DNA from: Paenibacillus sp. Soil750
GTDB taxonomy: Bacteria > Bacillota > Bacilli > Paenibacillales > NBRC-103111
Length of the DNA stretch: 64,000 nt
Reading direction: 5' to 3'
Assembly (NCBI RefSeq): GCF_001428045.1
Contig: NZ_LMSD01000001.1
Location: 248,001-312,000, forward strand
The position numbers were made by a program, and so were the translations under genes. Shown one piece after another: positions 25,905-35,294 of this stretch. Below the pieces are notes generated by a model. It saw nothing but the letters and a program-made list of their open reading frames with translations. It was not told the origin of the DNA and did not search any database. Position 1 is the first letter of the stretch. Each line of letters begins with the position of its first letter.

Positions 25905-28900
25905 ATGAGGAAGTTTAAGAAATTTGTTTGTGTCATGGGGCTATTATTTTTTATGGTCATTGGAGCACGTGCCGCACATGCGGCGGTTATACAACAGTTG
26001 CCAGTCTCGAACCCAGGATTTGAAACGCTGACCGTAACCAACGGTATCAGCAGTCCGAAAGACTGGAAAACGTGGTGGTGGAGCGGGCCCGTAAATAATC
26101 CTTCGATTTCGGCAGCAAGTTATACAGAGGATGAAAAAAGCGGCGGTCAACGCTCTGTATTTATAGACAGTGTCAGCACGGGATATGCCGGGTGGGTATC
26201 GAATCCCATAAGGCTTCCTTCAGATATGATGTCGTTTCGAATTTCTGCCAAACTGAAGACATCCCAAGATTATTCTGGAAACAAACCACGCTTTTGGGTT
26301 TCGTTCCAGAACAACGGGAGCTTTTTAGGCTCTTACACGACGGATCAGACCGAGGGGGTGTCACTTGGAGATTGGACGGAAGTTTCCTTTACCGTTGATC
26401 GAAGTCAATTTCCGGCAGGCACCAACACGCTTGTATTGAATTTGTCGACAACCAGCATTAATTCGGCGACACCAGTAAGCGGTAAAATTTACTACGATGA
26501 TGTGATGGTGGAAGCGTCGGAAGAACCGATCCCTGTTATTCAGCAACTGCCGGTTTCGAACCCGAGCTTCGAGACATTGACCGTGACGAATGGTGTTAGC
26601 AGTCCAAAAGATTGGAAAACGTGGTGGTGGAACGGGTCCACAAACAATCCGCCCGTTTCGGTAGCGAATTATACAGAGAATGAAAAAAGCAGCGGTCTGC
26701 GCTCGGTGTTTATAGGCAGTGTCAGCAGTGGATATGCGGGGTGGGTTTCGAGTCCCATAACGCTCCCATCGAATATGACATCGTTTCGAATAACAGCCAA
26801 GCTGAAGGCATCGCCAGATTATTCGGGGAATAAACCGCGGTTTTGGGTTTCGTTCCAGAACAATGGGACTTTCTTAGGCTCCTACACGACGGATAAGACG
26901 GATGGTTTGTCCCTTGCGGATTGGACGGAAGTGTCGTTTACCGTTGATCGGAGCCAATTTCCGGCCGGGACGAACACGCTTGTGCTGAATTTGACGACTA
27001 CCAGCATAAATGCTACGACACCGGCAAGCGGAAAACTATACTACGATGATGTGAAAGCGGAAGCGTCGAACCAATCGCTGGGGCCGGTTGTTTTTACGTT
27101 GAAAAGCAATAAATTTGCTAGCTGGTGGAATCTGGGGGACCCCGTCGTATATCAATTGAACGCCGGAGCAGTAGCGAGTTCCATTAACACCATTATTGGT
27201 AGCGTTTACAATTCTGACAATGAGTTAGTAGTACAAGTGCCTGTATCTAGACAGACATTTCTCGATACAGGCTGGAGCTGGACGCCTCCAGAGCCGGGGT
27301 ATTACGAAATTGCTTTTTCCTATCAGCAGAACGGTAGTACGGATTTAACGGATCTGCCCGTCAAATATACGTATTCACAGACGGATCTGACTACGTTTGC
27401 TCGTGAGCGGTATTCCTTGGTAGTGAGTCAGGGGCTAACAAAACCAGTCTCGCAAAGATGGCCGACGATGGGCTTTAGCTATCAGCTTTCGGAAGGCGAG
27501 AATGCTATGAAACTGGCTGATTTAGTGGGATTTCGCTTTGCACGAATTCATGCAGTGCCATGGGGATCGCAGTTCCGCGATACGAGCTGGGCGATTGAAC
27601 CGTCACGAGGTGTTTATGAGTGGTCGAGATTCGATGACCAAATCAACAAGCTGTCAAGTTACGGCTTTGATATGATTGGAAATCTGTTATACACGCCGCA
27701 GTGGGCATCACCGCATCCGGAGCAAACGCAGGCGAATATTAGTGTGCCAGCCTATTCCGCTTATGCTCCTGTGGATATGAAGGACTGGGAAGATTTTGTT
27801 CGTGCCGTCGTTACTCGGTACGATAGTCGTATTAAGACGTGGGAGGTATGGAATGAGCCAAACTTGCCGGGGTTGAGCGTTTTTTGGCTGGATTCAACGG
27901 AGCGTTTCGTTGAGCTGTTGAAAACTGCGTATCGGACAATTAAAGAGGAGCAGCCGGATTCAGATGTATGGATTGGCGGACTTGCAGGGCGCAACTATTT
28001 GTCATTTTATAAAGAGCTGCTCAGCTTGGGCGGAGCTTCCTATTTTGATAAGCTCTCGCTGCATGGTTACCTGCCAGATCCGCGCGAATTCCAGCGTATA
28101 GATCAGGCTTTTGGGATCGCATCCAAGCCGTGGGCCGATTCGGAGAGTCATGCGATTCTGGTCAATTCCAATTCAGTAACAGGCACAGTGCCTACGGAAT
28201 CTGAGATCGCCAAGCGCATGATTGTTGACTTCCTGTCGCAGCTCAAATGGGGAACGCAAAAAATTGCCCTATTTCATATGCTGAATTTATCTGAGATGGA
28301 AACTTTATCTTATGCCAAGAGCACAGGAACTGTAACGCACGCATCGGGTTTATTCCGCTCTAAGCCACGAGTGGAGCCGAGACTCGCAGCGTCAGTAGCC
28401 CACCATTTTCTCGATCTTGCTGGCCAGTCGCTCGTTTACAAAGGGGAGTATGTTCTCGAGGGAGGACAAAAAGCAGTAGATCTCGACAATGACGGAGCCA
28501 GGCTCATAGGGGTGTGGTCTGACGCATCTTCAGAAGCTCCGATCGATTCGCGTCTAGCGGCTGCTTTCACGAGTGAGACTTTCGTTACTGACTGGGAGGG
28601 GAAAGTGCTAAGTGCCAATTACCTACTTAGCATACATCCTGGCAAGGTTTATTGGATAAGTAATGCGGATAGCGCAGCATTAGCGCTGCTTCCGATCTCA
28701 GAGCCGTTTTTGATCTCGGATTTCGACCGTAATACGAATCAAATCGATGTCCCTGAGTCGAAGGGAACTAGCGGAGAACTGTTCAATCCTGCCACCTTGG
28801 AAGTCGCTGACCATGCTGTATGGACTACCGATAATTGGGCGTATAAAGCAGCTGCCCAGTCGACGAAACCAGCGGATTTTGACGCTTCGTTTGCGGCGGG

Positions 28901-30707
28901 GTATTCAGAAAGCGGGCTAGACCTGATCGTTCGTGTGAAGGATGGGACATTTGTTCAGGATAATCCACTCGGAAGCTACTGGAAAGGTGACAGCATACAG
29001 TTCGCCATTGATACATTCGGACAGGGATTTACGGGAGATCAGGTGGAATTCCAGGCAGCACTGACACCGGAGGGCCCAGTGCTCTATAAACAATCGGTTC
29101 CTTATGTTGGCGGTAATTTACCAACCAATTGGACACCGGGCAACAGCGTAGCACAGTACGCGTCCTTCAAGGTAGATCAAACAGTCCCTAATGAAACGAC
29201 TTATTATATCCATGTGAATTCTTCTGAGTTGTATCCTTATGTACATGATCCGAAAAGTCCACTTCGACTGTCTGTACTGGTCAACGACAATAACGGCAGC
29301 GGTCGGCTTGGATGGCTTGAGTGGAGCAGCGGGATTGGCAGTGATAAAAATCCGGCGAAATATGGGAAAGTGTGGATGTTGAATGGGCTAGTTGTTGAAG
29401 CAGCTCAAACGAGTATGACGGAGGGAGAAACCCAGACTCTGGGTGCCCATGGACTGACGGCAAGCGGGTTTATAGATGTATCAGGCAAAGCTGCTTGGCA
29501 TTCATCTGATCCATCAAGCGTAACTGTGGATACGTATGGCACAGTGAAGGCGATTGGGGAAGGCAATGCGATCATTCAAGCATCGTACGGTCCCTTTGTC
29601 GGGAGCATAGCGATAACGGTAACGGCAGATAAACCGCCACCCTTTACGAGTGCGGACGTCTCACCTGGCCAGCCAGATGGACAAAATGGCTGGTACGTGA
29701 GTCCAGTTACAGTAAGCCTCTCCGCGGTCGACAATTTGTCCGAGGTAGCGAAAACAGAATACAGTCTCGATGGAGGAATAACATGGCAGTTGTATTCAGC
29801 GCCGGTTACCTTTGAACAAGATGGCAATTATACTTTGAGCTATCGCTCGACAAACCATGCAGGCAATGAAGAGGTTGCGAAAACGATCAGTTTTAAGATT
29901 GATAAGACTGCACCGACCGCAACTTTTGCATACAGCCAAGTAACGCCAACAACACAAGAAGTTGTCGCAACAATGACACCGAGTGAACCGGTAACGATCA
30001 CGAACAACGGGGGTTCAAGCAGCTATACGTTCTACTTTAACAGCAGTTCTACCTTTGAAATTGTCGATGCAGCAGGAAATCATGGCACAGTAATGGCGAT
30101 TGTGAACAATATCGTATCGAAGAGTAAAGCCATACCGGGTATGCCGATCCTTGCAGATGACAATGGGTACGATACAGGTCTACAAGACGGTAATTACAAT
30201 GTTACGATGAACATGTGGTACGGAGGAAATGGTAGAATTTATAAGCTTTACGAGAATGATGTTTTAATCGATACGAAAATCCTTACTGACAATTCACCAA
30301 ACGCACAAACGGTAGTAACCGCAGTTTACGGCAATAAGAATGGGACCTATCGTTACTTTGCGGAGCTTACCAATGCATTCGGCACAACGACGAGCAGTAC
30401 GCACGTTATAACAGTCACGAAAGCAGCGCCGAACAAACCAGTTTTATCCAACGATAACTGGGATGGTGACGGAAATTTCAAAGTCAGCATGAACATGTGG
30501 TGGGGAACCAATGGCGGGGTGTATCATTTATATGAGAACGGTGTTCTTATCTATACACAAGCACTGACAAATCATACACCGTATGCCCAAGCGGAAGTAA
30601 CGACCATAACGAATAAAGCAATAGGCACCTATCAATATCGCGGTGAGCTTGTCAATTATGCTGGAGCCACATCCAGTGATACGATGATAGTAAATGTAAC
30701 TAAGTAA
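25905..30707 (+). CDS. giant secreted multidomain glycosidase-like protein, module 2
   Basis: 1600 aa from ATG 25905, with GAGGAGGGG upstream; an open frame extends to 25773 but overlaps the previous gene. Signal peptide at about 1-26 (ARAAHAA). Two near-identical carbohydrate-binding-like repeats lie at about 27-205 and 207-387 (IQQLPVSNPxFETLTVTNG...DWKTWWW). A clan GH-A-like barrel follows at about 515-840 with acid/base E651 (VWNEPNLPG) and possible nucleophile E747. Next come a CBM9/DOMON-like domain (about 965-1160), Big_2 (about 1162-1242), an OmpL47-like domain (about 1245-1333), an Ig-like domain and two C-terminal repeats (about 1408-1505 and 1505-1600). No wall anchor is seen. It is last in module 2; the substrate is unknown. 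Confidence 0.83.
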   Translation: MRKFKKFVCVMGLLFFMVIGARAAHAAVIQQLPVSNPGFETLTVTNGISSPKDWKTWWWSGPVNNPSISAASYTEDEKSGGQRSVFIDSVSTGYAGWVSNPIRLPSDMMSFRISAKLKTSQDYSGNKPRFWVSFQNNGSFLGSYTTDQTEGVSLGDWTEVSFTVDRSQFPAGTNTLVLNLSTTSINSATPVSGKIYYDDVMVEASEEPIPVIQQLPVSNPSFETLTVTNGVSSPKDWKTWWWNGSTNNPPVSVANYTENEKSSGLRSVFIGSVSSGYAGWVSSPITLPSNMTSFRITAKLKASPDYSGNKPRFWVSFQNNGTFLGSYTTDKTDGLSLADWTEVSFTVDRSQFPAGTNTLVLNLTTTSINATTPASGKLYYDDVKAEASNQSLGPVVFTLKSNKFASWWNLGDPVVYQLNAGAVASSINTIIGSVYNSDNELVVQVPVSRQTFLDTGWSWTPPEPGYYEIAFSYQQNGSTDLTDLPVKYTYSQTDLTTFARERYSLVVSQGLTKPVSQRWPTMGFSYQLSEGENAMKLADLVGFRFARIHAVPWGSQFRDTSWAIEPSRGVYEWSRFDDQINKLSSYGFDMIGNLLYTPQWASPHPEQTQANISVPAYSAYAPVDMKDWEDFVRAVVTRYDSRIKTWEVWNEPNLPGLSVFWLDSTERFVELLKTAYRTIKEEQPDSDVWIGGLAGRNYLSFYKELLSLGGASYFDKLSLHGYLPDPREFQRIDQAFGIASKPWADSESHAILVNSNSVTGTVPTESEIAKRMIVDFLSQLKWGTQKIALFHMLNLSEMETLSYAKSTGTVTHASGLFRSKPRVEPRLAASVAHHFLDLAGQSLVYKGEYVLEGGQKAVDLDNDGARLIGVWSDASSEAPIDSRLAAAFTSETFVTDWEGKVLSANYLLSIHPGKVYWISNADSAALALLPISEPFLISDFDRNTNQIDVPESKGTSGELFNPATLEVADHAVWTTDNWAYKAAAQSTKPADFDASFAAGYSESGLDLIVRVKDGTFVQDNPLGSYWKGDSIQFAIDTFGQGFTGDQVEFQAALTPEGPVLYKQSVPYVGGNLPTNWTPGNSVAQYASFKVDQTVPNETTYYIHVNSSELYPYVHDPKSPLRLSVLVNDNNGSGRLGWLEWSSGIGSDKNPAKYGKVWMLNGLVVEAAQTSMTEGETQTLGAHGLTASGFIDVSGKAAWHSSDPSSVTVDTYGTVKAIGEGNAIIQASYGPFVGSIAITVTADKPPPFTSADVSPGQPDGQNGWYVSPVTVSLSAVDNLSEVAKTEYSLDGGITWQLYSAPVTFEQDGNYTLSYRSTNHAGNEEVAKTISFKIDKTAPTATFAYSQVTPTTQEVVATMTPSEPVTITNNGGSSSYTFYFNSSSTFEIVDAAGNHGTVMAIVNNIVSKSKAIPGMPILADDNGYDTGLQDGNYNVTMNMWYGGNGRIYKLYENDVLIDTKILTDNSPNAQTVVTAVYGNKNGTYRYFAELTNAFGTTTSSTHVITVTKAAPNKPVLSNDNWDGDGNFKVSMNMWWGTNGGVYHLYENGVLIYTQALTNHTPYAQAEVTTITNKAIGTYQYRGELVNYAGATSSDTMIVNVTK

Positions 30708-30730
30708 GCTTGGTATAGGAAAACTAAAAA

Positions 30731-30765
30731 CGGAGAACGCGTAGTATACGCGGCTCCGTATTTTT
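30731..30765 (+). terminator. terminator, copy 2 of a repeated hairpin
   Basis: CGGAGAACGCGTA (30731-30743) pairs with TACGCG + CTCCG (30747-30758), followed by TATTTTT. It is almost identical to the hairpins at 17248 and 36122. It lies between convergent genes and could also act on the TetR gene. Confidence 0.85.
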
Positions 30766-30788
30766 AGTGATTTCAGTCTGTTGTCACT

Positions 30789-31448
30789 TTAGGTGCTATG
30801 ATCCGGCAACAATGAGCTGACAATCAAAGATAACGTTTGCTTATATACCGCATAGGCTGATTGTACATCTCCCAAGTGCCCACCCATGTACAGATGAATA
30901 GCGCCGTGGAGCGAGGCCCAGCATATACGCACAACGGATTCGGCATCATAATGGGCTGGAATCAGTCCTTGCTCTTGCGCTTTGCTAATCGCCATCACAA
31001 ATTGCCTCATGGCTGTTAAAGTGCCATGCATGCTTTCTTCATCCGGTTTGAAATCGGCGAAGGCTCCTCCGAACATCAACTTATAATAGCCGGAGTAATG
31101 CTGCCCGAATTGCCAAAAGGCTTCGCCTAAATTCAGTAAGTGCTGTACGGGATCATTCGTCTGTGATGTCCCCTCGAACTCGTTAGCGAGAAGCATACAA
31201 CCTTCCAAGTACAACTGCTGTGCCAAACCCTCTTTATTGACAAACAAGCTATAAATAATTTTTGTAGAGCAATCCATTTCTTGGGCTACTCTGCGTACCG
31301 TAACGGCTTCTGGGCCCTCTTCTTGCAAGAGCGTTGCCGCCACATCAACAACCAGTTTGCGGAGATTTTCATTATTTTGCAAGCGAGCTTCTTTGTAGGT
31401 TTTCAAAATTCGTGTGTTTGTATTGGAAGGGATATCTTGGTCGCTCAT
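30789..31448 (-). CDS. TetR family transcriptional regulator
   Basis: 219 aa from ATG 31448; GTG 31457 lies inside the AAGGTG site, so the ATG eight bases later is favoured. The N-terminal helix-turn-helix reads VTVRRVAQEMDCSTKIIYSL with the usual TetR spacing, followed by a helical ligand domain of about 140 residues with CWASLHGAIHLYMGG. It is divergent from the SDR gene at 31727. The intergenic region carries three copies of a GWAAC-N3-GTTWC palindrome (31482, 31609 and 31677), which are good candidates for its operators. It probably represses the three-gene unit to its right and itself. Confidence 0.9.
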   Translation of the reverse strand: MSDQDIPSNTNTRILKTYKEARLQNNENLRKLVVDVAATLLQEEGPEAVTVRRVAQEMDCSTKIIYSLFVNKEGLAQQLYLEGCMLLANEFEGTSQTNDPVQHLLNLGEAFWQFGQHYSGYYKLMFGGAFADFKPDEESMHGTLTAMRQFVMAISKAQEQGLIPAHYDAESVVRICWASLHGAIHLYMGGHLGDVQSAYAVYKQTLSLIVSSLLPDHST

Positions 31449-31481
31449 AATCATCACCTTAGGTTCTCGTGTTTTTGTCAG

Positions 31482-31494
31482 GAAACAAAGTTTC
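31482..31494. promoter_or_regulatory. candidate TetR operator 1
   Basis: GAAACAAAGTTTC is a perfect 5-3-5 inverted repeat 34 bases upstream of the TetR start. It sits in a wider near-palindrome, GTCAGG...CTGAC. It shares the GWAAC-N3-GTTWC form with the sites at 31609 and 31677. Confidence 0.5.
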
Positions 31495-31608
31495 TGACTC
31501 TCTTACCAGAAATTCTAAACAGTTGTTAGAGAGATGTCAATGAGACCGAGAATGTGGGAATGCGCATGTTGACTTTCCCAAAAAGGCAGGTTACAATGAA
31601 TCTCAAAT

Positions 31609-31621
31609 GAAACACTGTTAC
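31609..31621. promoter_or_regulatory. candidate TetR operator 2
   Basis: GAAACACTGTTAC, a 13-bp quasi-palindrome in the middle of the divergent region. Its reverse complement matches the site at 31677-31689 in 12 of 13 positions. Confidence 0.5.
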
Positions 31622-31676
31622 CGAAAAAACGATTCTTGACTTAACTTGGGAGTTGGGGATTACTTCTGACTAACTG

Positions 31677-31689
31677 GTAACATTGTTTC
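31677..31689. promoter_or_regulatory. candidate TetR operator 3
   Basis: GTAACATTGTTTC, 37 bases before the SDR start codon and 68 bases from operator 2. The position fits repression of the SDR-oxidoreductase-SMP-30 unit. Confidence 0.5.
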
Positions 31690-31726
31690 TAAATAATAAC
31701 GTAGTAACTAAAAGGAGAGTAGAGTT

Positions 31727-32578
31727 ATGACAATTCAAGGGAAATGGGCGCTTGTCACGGGAGCTTCTTCCGGTATTGGAGAGCAATTCGCTAGACAACT
31801 GGCCAAACAAGGCAGCCACTTGGTACTCGTGGCTCGATCAACGAGTAAGCTTGAGAGTCTGGCAGATGAGCTTAGAAAGATGTATGGCATCAAAGCCGAG
31901 GTTATCTCGATGGATCTTGCGAAAGAGGGCGCACCCAGCGAGTTATATCGTCAATGTGAACTTTTGAAAGTGGATATCGAACTGCTAATCAATAATGCTG
32001 GCTTTGCTACACATGGTTTGTTCGAGCAAGTGTCAGGTGAGCGTCAACATGAAGAAGTTATGCTGAATGTCGCTACTGTTGTAGATATGACGCACTTGTT
32101 CTTGCCAAACATGTTGCGCAAAAACTCAGGAGCAGTTATTAATGTGGCTTCAACCGCCGGATTTCAACCGCTTCCCTTTATGGCCGTATATGGGGCGACG
32201 AAAGCTTTCGTCCTGTCGTTTACGCAAGCGTTATGGTGGGAAAATCGCGACCGCGGTATCAAATTCTTCGCACTTTGTCCCGGTTCGACGGACACCAGCT
32301 TCTTTAATGTTGTAGGAACGGAAGAAGCCTCTGTCGGAAAGAAAGATACGCCGGAAAGAGTCGTAGAGGTTGCACTTCGTGCGTTGAAGGAAGGGAAAAT
32401 ATACGTCGTTCCGGGTGTGCAGAATTATATCGGGGCGCAGTTATCGCGATTCATAACACGCAAGCAAGGTCTTCGACTTGTTGGAGGCATGCTTCGTCCA
32501 CGCGGAGGATCCGGCAATACTAATAATTATAAGAATACAGGTAATCAATCTGATCTTGCAGGGAGGACAATTCGATGA
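31727..32578 (+). CDS. SDR family oxidoreductase (DltE/COG0300-like)
   Basis: 283 aa with AAAGGAGAG upstream. NAD(P)-binding motif TGASSGIGEQ, NNAG, and catalytic Tyr/Lys in YGATKAF. The C-terminus is basic and extends past the Rossmann fold (RFITRKQGLRL, then a Gly/Asn-rich tail), a form seen in COG0300 members acting on acyl or hydrophobic substrates. Its stop overlaps the start of the next gene (ATGA). It is the first gene of a unit probably controlled by the divergent TetR protein. The substrate is unknown. Confidence 0.88.
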   Translation: MTIQGKWALVTGASSGIGEQFARQLAKQGSHLVLVARSTSKLESLADELRKMYGIKAEVISMDLAKEGAPSELYRQCELLKVDIELLINNAGFATHGLFEQVSGERQHEEVMLNVATVVDMTHLFLPNMLRKNSGAVINVASTAGFQPLPFMAVYGATKAFVLSFTQALWWENRDRGIKFFALCPGSTDTSFFNVVGTEEASVGKKDTPERVVEVALRALKEGKIYVVPGVQNYIGAQLSRFITRKQGLRLVGGMLRPRGGSGNTNNYKNTGNQSDLAGRTIR

Positions 32579-33585
32579 AAGCTATACAAATGACAAACGG
32601 CGTCGGCTTTGAGGAATTAAACTTAACGGAACTCGACATACCAACGCCAGGCCCCCGTGAGGTGCTGATCCGCATGAAGGCAGCTTCTCTCAATTACCGG
32701 GATCTAGTGATCCTCAGCGGATTAATGCCGATTGAAATCAAATTCCCCTTCATTCCATTATCAGACGGAGCGGGAGAAATTGTAGCCGTTGGCCAAGGAG
32801 TAACAAGGTTTCAGGTCGGACACCGAGTAGCGGGTAATTTGCAACAGCGATTTACTGCCGGCAACCCAAGACCGGGGGTATTAGAAGACAGTCTGGGAGG
32901 TCCGCTGAACGGAGTAGCGGCGGAGTACGTCGTTCTACATGAAGACGGAATCGTCCATATTCCCGATCACCTCTCTTATGAGGAGGCTGCCACCTTGCCG
33001 ATCGCGGCATTAACCGCATGGAGCATGCTAATCGAATACGGTGGTTTGCAAGCGGGGGATACCGTGCTGCTGCAAGGAACAGGCGGGGTTTCTATCTTCG
33101 GGCTTCAATTCGCTCTTATGGCTGGAGCACGAGCGATCATCACATCGAGCAGCAACGACAAGCTGGAACGAGCAAAAGCTCTCGGTGCATGGCAAACGAT
33201 CAATTATTCGGAAGTTCCCGATTGGGATAAAGCAGTGTTAGAACTGACTGGCGGCGTCGATCATGTTCTAGATGTTGGAGGAGCGGCAACGATGGCCAAA
33301 TCCATAAATGCGCTTCGCATTGGAGGGACCTTGAGTATGGTCGGGTTCTTATCGGGCTTGACCATTCCGGAATATGATGTCACGGGCATCTTGCAGAAAG
33401 CCGCAACGGTTCGCGGCAGTCAAGTCGGCAACCGGGATCACTTTGAAAAGATGAATCGAGCGATTGCCCATCATCGTTTACATCCCGTCGTCGACCGTGT
33501 ATTCCCTCTGGATCGAATTGGCGAAGCATTCGCGCTCTTGGCTGAAGGAAAGCAATATTTCGGAAAAATCGTAGTCCAAATTTAA
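32575..33585 (+). CDS. zinc-independent NAD(P)-dependent alcohol dehydrogenase / quinone oxidoreductase-like
   Basis: 336 aa medium-chain dehydrogenase/reductase, overlapping the SDR by four bases. The N-terminal GroES-like domain contains SLNYRDLVILSG and SDGAGEIVAVG, with no cysteine/histidine zinc-ligand set. The Rossmann domain has LLQGTGGVSIFGLQFA and ends HHRLHPVVDRVFPL and GKIVVQI. This is the class that contains crotonyl-CoA reductase-like and quinone reductase-like enzymes. With the SDR and the SMP-30-like protein it may handle a reactive lipid or xenobiotic, which would fit TetR control, but the substrate is not readable. Confidence 0.87.
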   Translation: MKAIQMTNGVGFEELNLTELDIPTPGPREVLIRMKAASLNYRDLVILSGLMPIEIKFPFIPLSDGAGEIVAVGQGVTRFQVGHRVAGNLQQRFTAGNPRPGVLEDSLGGPLNGVAAEYVVLHEDGIVHIPDHLSYEEAATLPIAALTAWSMLIEYGGLQAGDTVLLQGTGGVSIFGLQFALMAGARAIITSSSNDKLERAKALGAWQTINYSEVPDWDKAVLELTGGVDHVLDVGGAATMAKSINALRIGGTLSMVGFLSGLTIPEYDVTGILQKAATVRGSQVGNRDHFEKMNRAIAHHRLHPVVDRVFPLDRIGEAFALLAEGKQYFGKIVVQI

Positions 33586-33616
33586 TTCTCGCTTAAAAGA
33601 CATAGGAGGCACTCTA

Positions 33617-34777
33617 ATGCCAAATACACAAGTTCATTCCGTTAAATCTCCTGAAGGCGTGAATCGCCCTAAACGCTCACCACGTAAAGTGCGCAGATTG
33701 GGGCTATCGCTGTTTGCAGTGCTCCTTCTTGGAGTCATTATTTTCTTGCTTATTCCTTCACCGATCGAACCGGCAAAATGGTCCGCGCCGACGGCCCCCT
33801 CTTTTGAGGAAGCGGGCCCTTGGAAACAGAACAACAAACTCAGCTCTGCTCAGCTTGTTACTGATGCCCCTAAATCCCCGGAATTCATTACCTTCGATAA
33901 GGAAGGCCAGCTATACACAGGAGATTCAGACGGGAAAATTTACAAGGTTGCTTTCGATGCAGAGGGCAATCCACAAAAGGCCCAAGTGTTTGCAGACACC
34001 AAAGGAACGCCTAATGGGCTTATATTCGATGCCAATGGCAATTTGATCGTTACTGATGTCAAGAAGGGACTGCTATCTATAAACCCATCGGGGAGCATAG
34101 AGGTATTGGCCAATCAAGTAGACGGCAAGCCGATCTATTTAGCTAACGAGCTTGATATTGCCAAGGATGGTTCGATTTATTTTTCCGACACCTCGAACTA
34201 TGGCCGTGTGACTTTCAGAGAAATTGCCGAGAACAAACCGCATGGACGTTTGCTGAAGTACGATCCATTGACCAAACAGACGACAGTTCTGCTAGAAGGC
34301 CTCTATTTTGCGAACGGGGTTGCCTTGTCTGCGGATGAAGATTTTGTGCTTGTGGCAGAATCATATCATTATCAGTTGACCAGATACTGGCTCAAGGGTT
34401 CCAAGAAGGGGACATCTGATATTTTCGCAGACAATCTCGCAGGCTTTCCCGACAATATTACACGTGATGACCAAGGTCATTTCTGGGTCGGGATCTTCAC
34501 GACTCGTATTTCTTTCGTAGATCAGATGCATCGTAGCCCATGGTTGGCCGGTATTATGGCCAAATTACCGGAGTCGCTGCTAAGCGGTGCAAGCGCACCG
34601 GCGAAGCATGGGCTTGCTGTGGAGCTCAATCCGCAAGGGCAGCTTATTGAAAGTTGGCACGATCCGGAAGGCTCACTGTATGGTGTAACTACGGCTGCGA
34701 GCGATAACGGATATTTATATATAGGAACAGCACCTGGAGGTAGTCGAGGTGTTCATCGCGTGCTTCTAACCAAATGA
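33617..34777 (+). CDS. SMP-30/gluconolactonase-like beta-propeller with N-terminal membrane anchor
   Basis: 386 aa. A basic N-terminus (RPKRSPRKVRR) and a hydrophobic helix at about 28-46 make it a membrane-anchored or secreted protein. The rest is a six-bladed propeller of the SMP-30/strictosidine-synthase type: NGLIFDANGNLIVTDVKKG, then NELDIAKDGSIYFSDTSNYG, ANGVALSADEDFVLVAES and FPDNITRDDQGHFWVGI. These strands carry the metal-site Asn and Asp of the family. It is the third gene of the TetR-linked unit and probably hydrolyses a lactone or ester outside the membrane. Activity is inferred only from fold. Confidence 0.88.
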   Translation: MPNTQVHSVKSPEGVNRPKRSPRKVRRLGLSLFAVLLLGVIIFLLIPSPIEPAKWSAPTAPSFEEAGPWKQNNKLSSAQLVTDAPKSPEFITFDKEGQLYTGDSDGKIYKVAFDAEGNPQKAQVFADTKGTPNGLIFDANGNLIVTDVKKGLLSINPSGSIEVLANQVDGKPIYLANELDIAKDGSIYFSDTSNYGRVTFREIAENKPHGRLLKYDPLTKQTTVLLEGLYFANGVALSADEDFVLVAESYHYQLTRYWLKGSKKGTSDIFADNLAGFPDNITRDDQGHFWVGIFTTRISFVDQMHRSPWLAGIMAKLPESLLSGASAPAKHGLAVELNPQGQLIESWHDPEGSLYGVTTAASDNGYLYIGTAPGGSRGVHRVLLTK

Positions 34778-34844
34778 CTAATGGCCAAGAGCATATAACA
34801 AAGGAAGTCAACAAGTGGTACAGTCCGTATCCCAATGGAATACC

Positions 34845-34878
34845 AAAAACGGTAGAAGAATTCTTTCTACCGTTTTTT
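34845..34878 (+). terminator. rho-independent terminator after the SMP-30-like gene
   Basis: AAAACGGTAGAA pairs with TTTCTACCGTTTT around a GAATTC loop region, followed by a T-run. It ends the TetR-linked unit. Confidence 0.85.
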
Positions 34879-34892
34879 ATATGATCCTTTAT

Positions 34893-34922
34893 ATTTTTGA
34901 TATTTGATCAAATATCAAAAAT
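34893..34922. promoter_or_regulatory. 30-bp perfect palindrome upstream of a broken GntR gene
   Basis: The left half ATTTTTGATATTTGA (34893-34907) is followed at once by its exact reverse complement (34908-34922). A further half-site-like AAATATCAAA lies near 34959. It is 72 bases before the truncated GntR start and is the likely operator of that regulator when it was intact. Confidence 0.6.
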
Positions 34923-34993
34923 GACGTTTACATGCTTAGCTCAGATATGACATTATACCAAATATCAAATGAATACATTTAAGAGGAGAAAAA

Positions 34994-35209
34994 ATGATGA
35001 ATATAACGCCAGAATCAGCATTAAATGAAACAACTTATTCACGGGTTCGCGATAAATTGCGCCAAGATATTTTATCAGGTGAATTTAAACCTGGCGTAAG
35101 CTTGCGGATCGTCGATTTATCCAATCGTTACGGCGTTAGTCAGATGCTGATTCGGGAAGCTTGCAAAAAATCCAAGGAGGTTGAATGGACTTGGTTAAAA
35201 AGAAAATAA
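34994..35209 (+). pseudogene. truncated GntR family regulator
   Basis: 71 codons that encode a GntR winged helix: TYSRVRDKLRQDILSGEF, then LRIVDLSNRYGVSQMLIREA. After REA the normal continuation (LQKIQGG...) appears in another frame at about 35158-35185, so a base is missing. The effector-binding C-terminal domain is absent; about 85 bp downstream the sequence becomes a fragment of the giant secreted genes. The protein could still bind DNA weakly but is most likely non-functional. An AAGAGGAG site precedes the ATG. Confidence 0.75.
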
Positions 35210-35294
35210 TTAAGTAAATTGTAAGCGAATTCACGGCGTTGAGCCTGGTGTTGCCTATTACAACTTTTTCCACTGATTTTCGAAATATTGCCCA

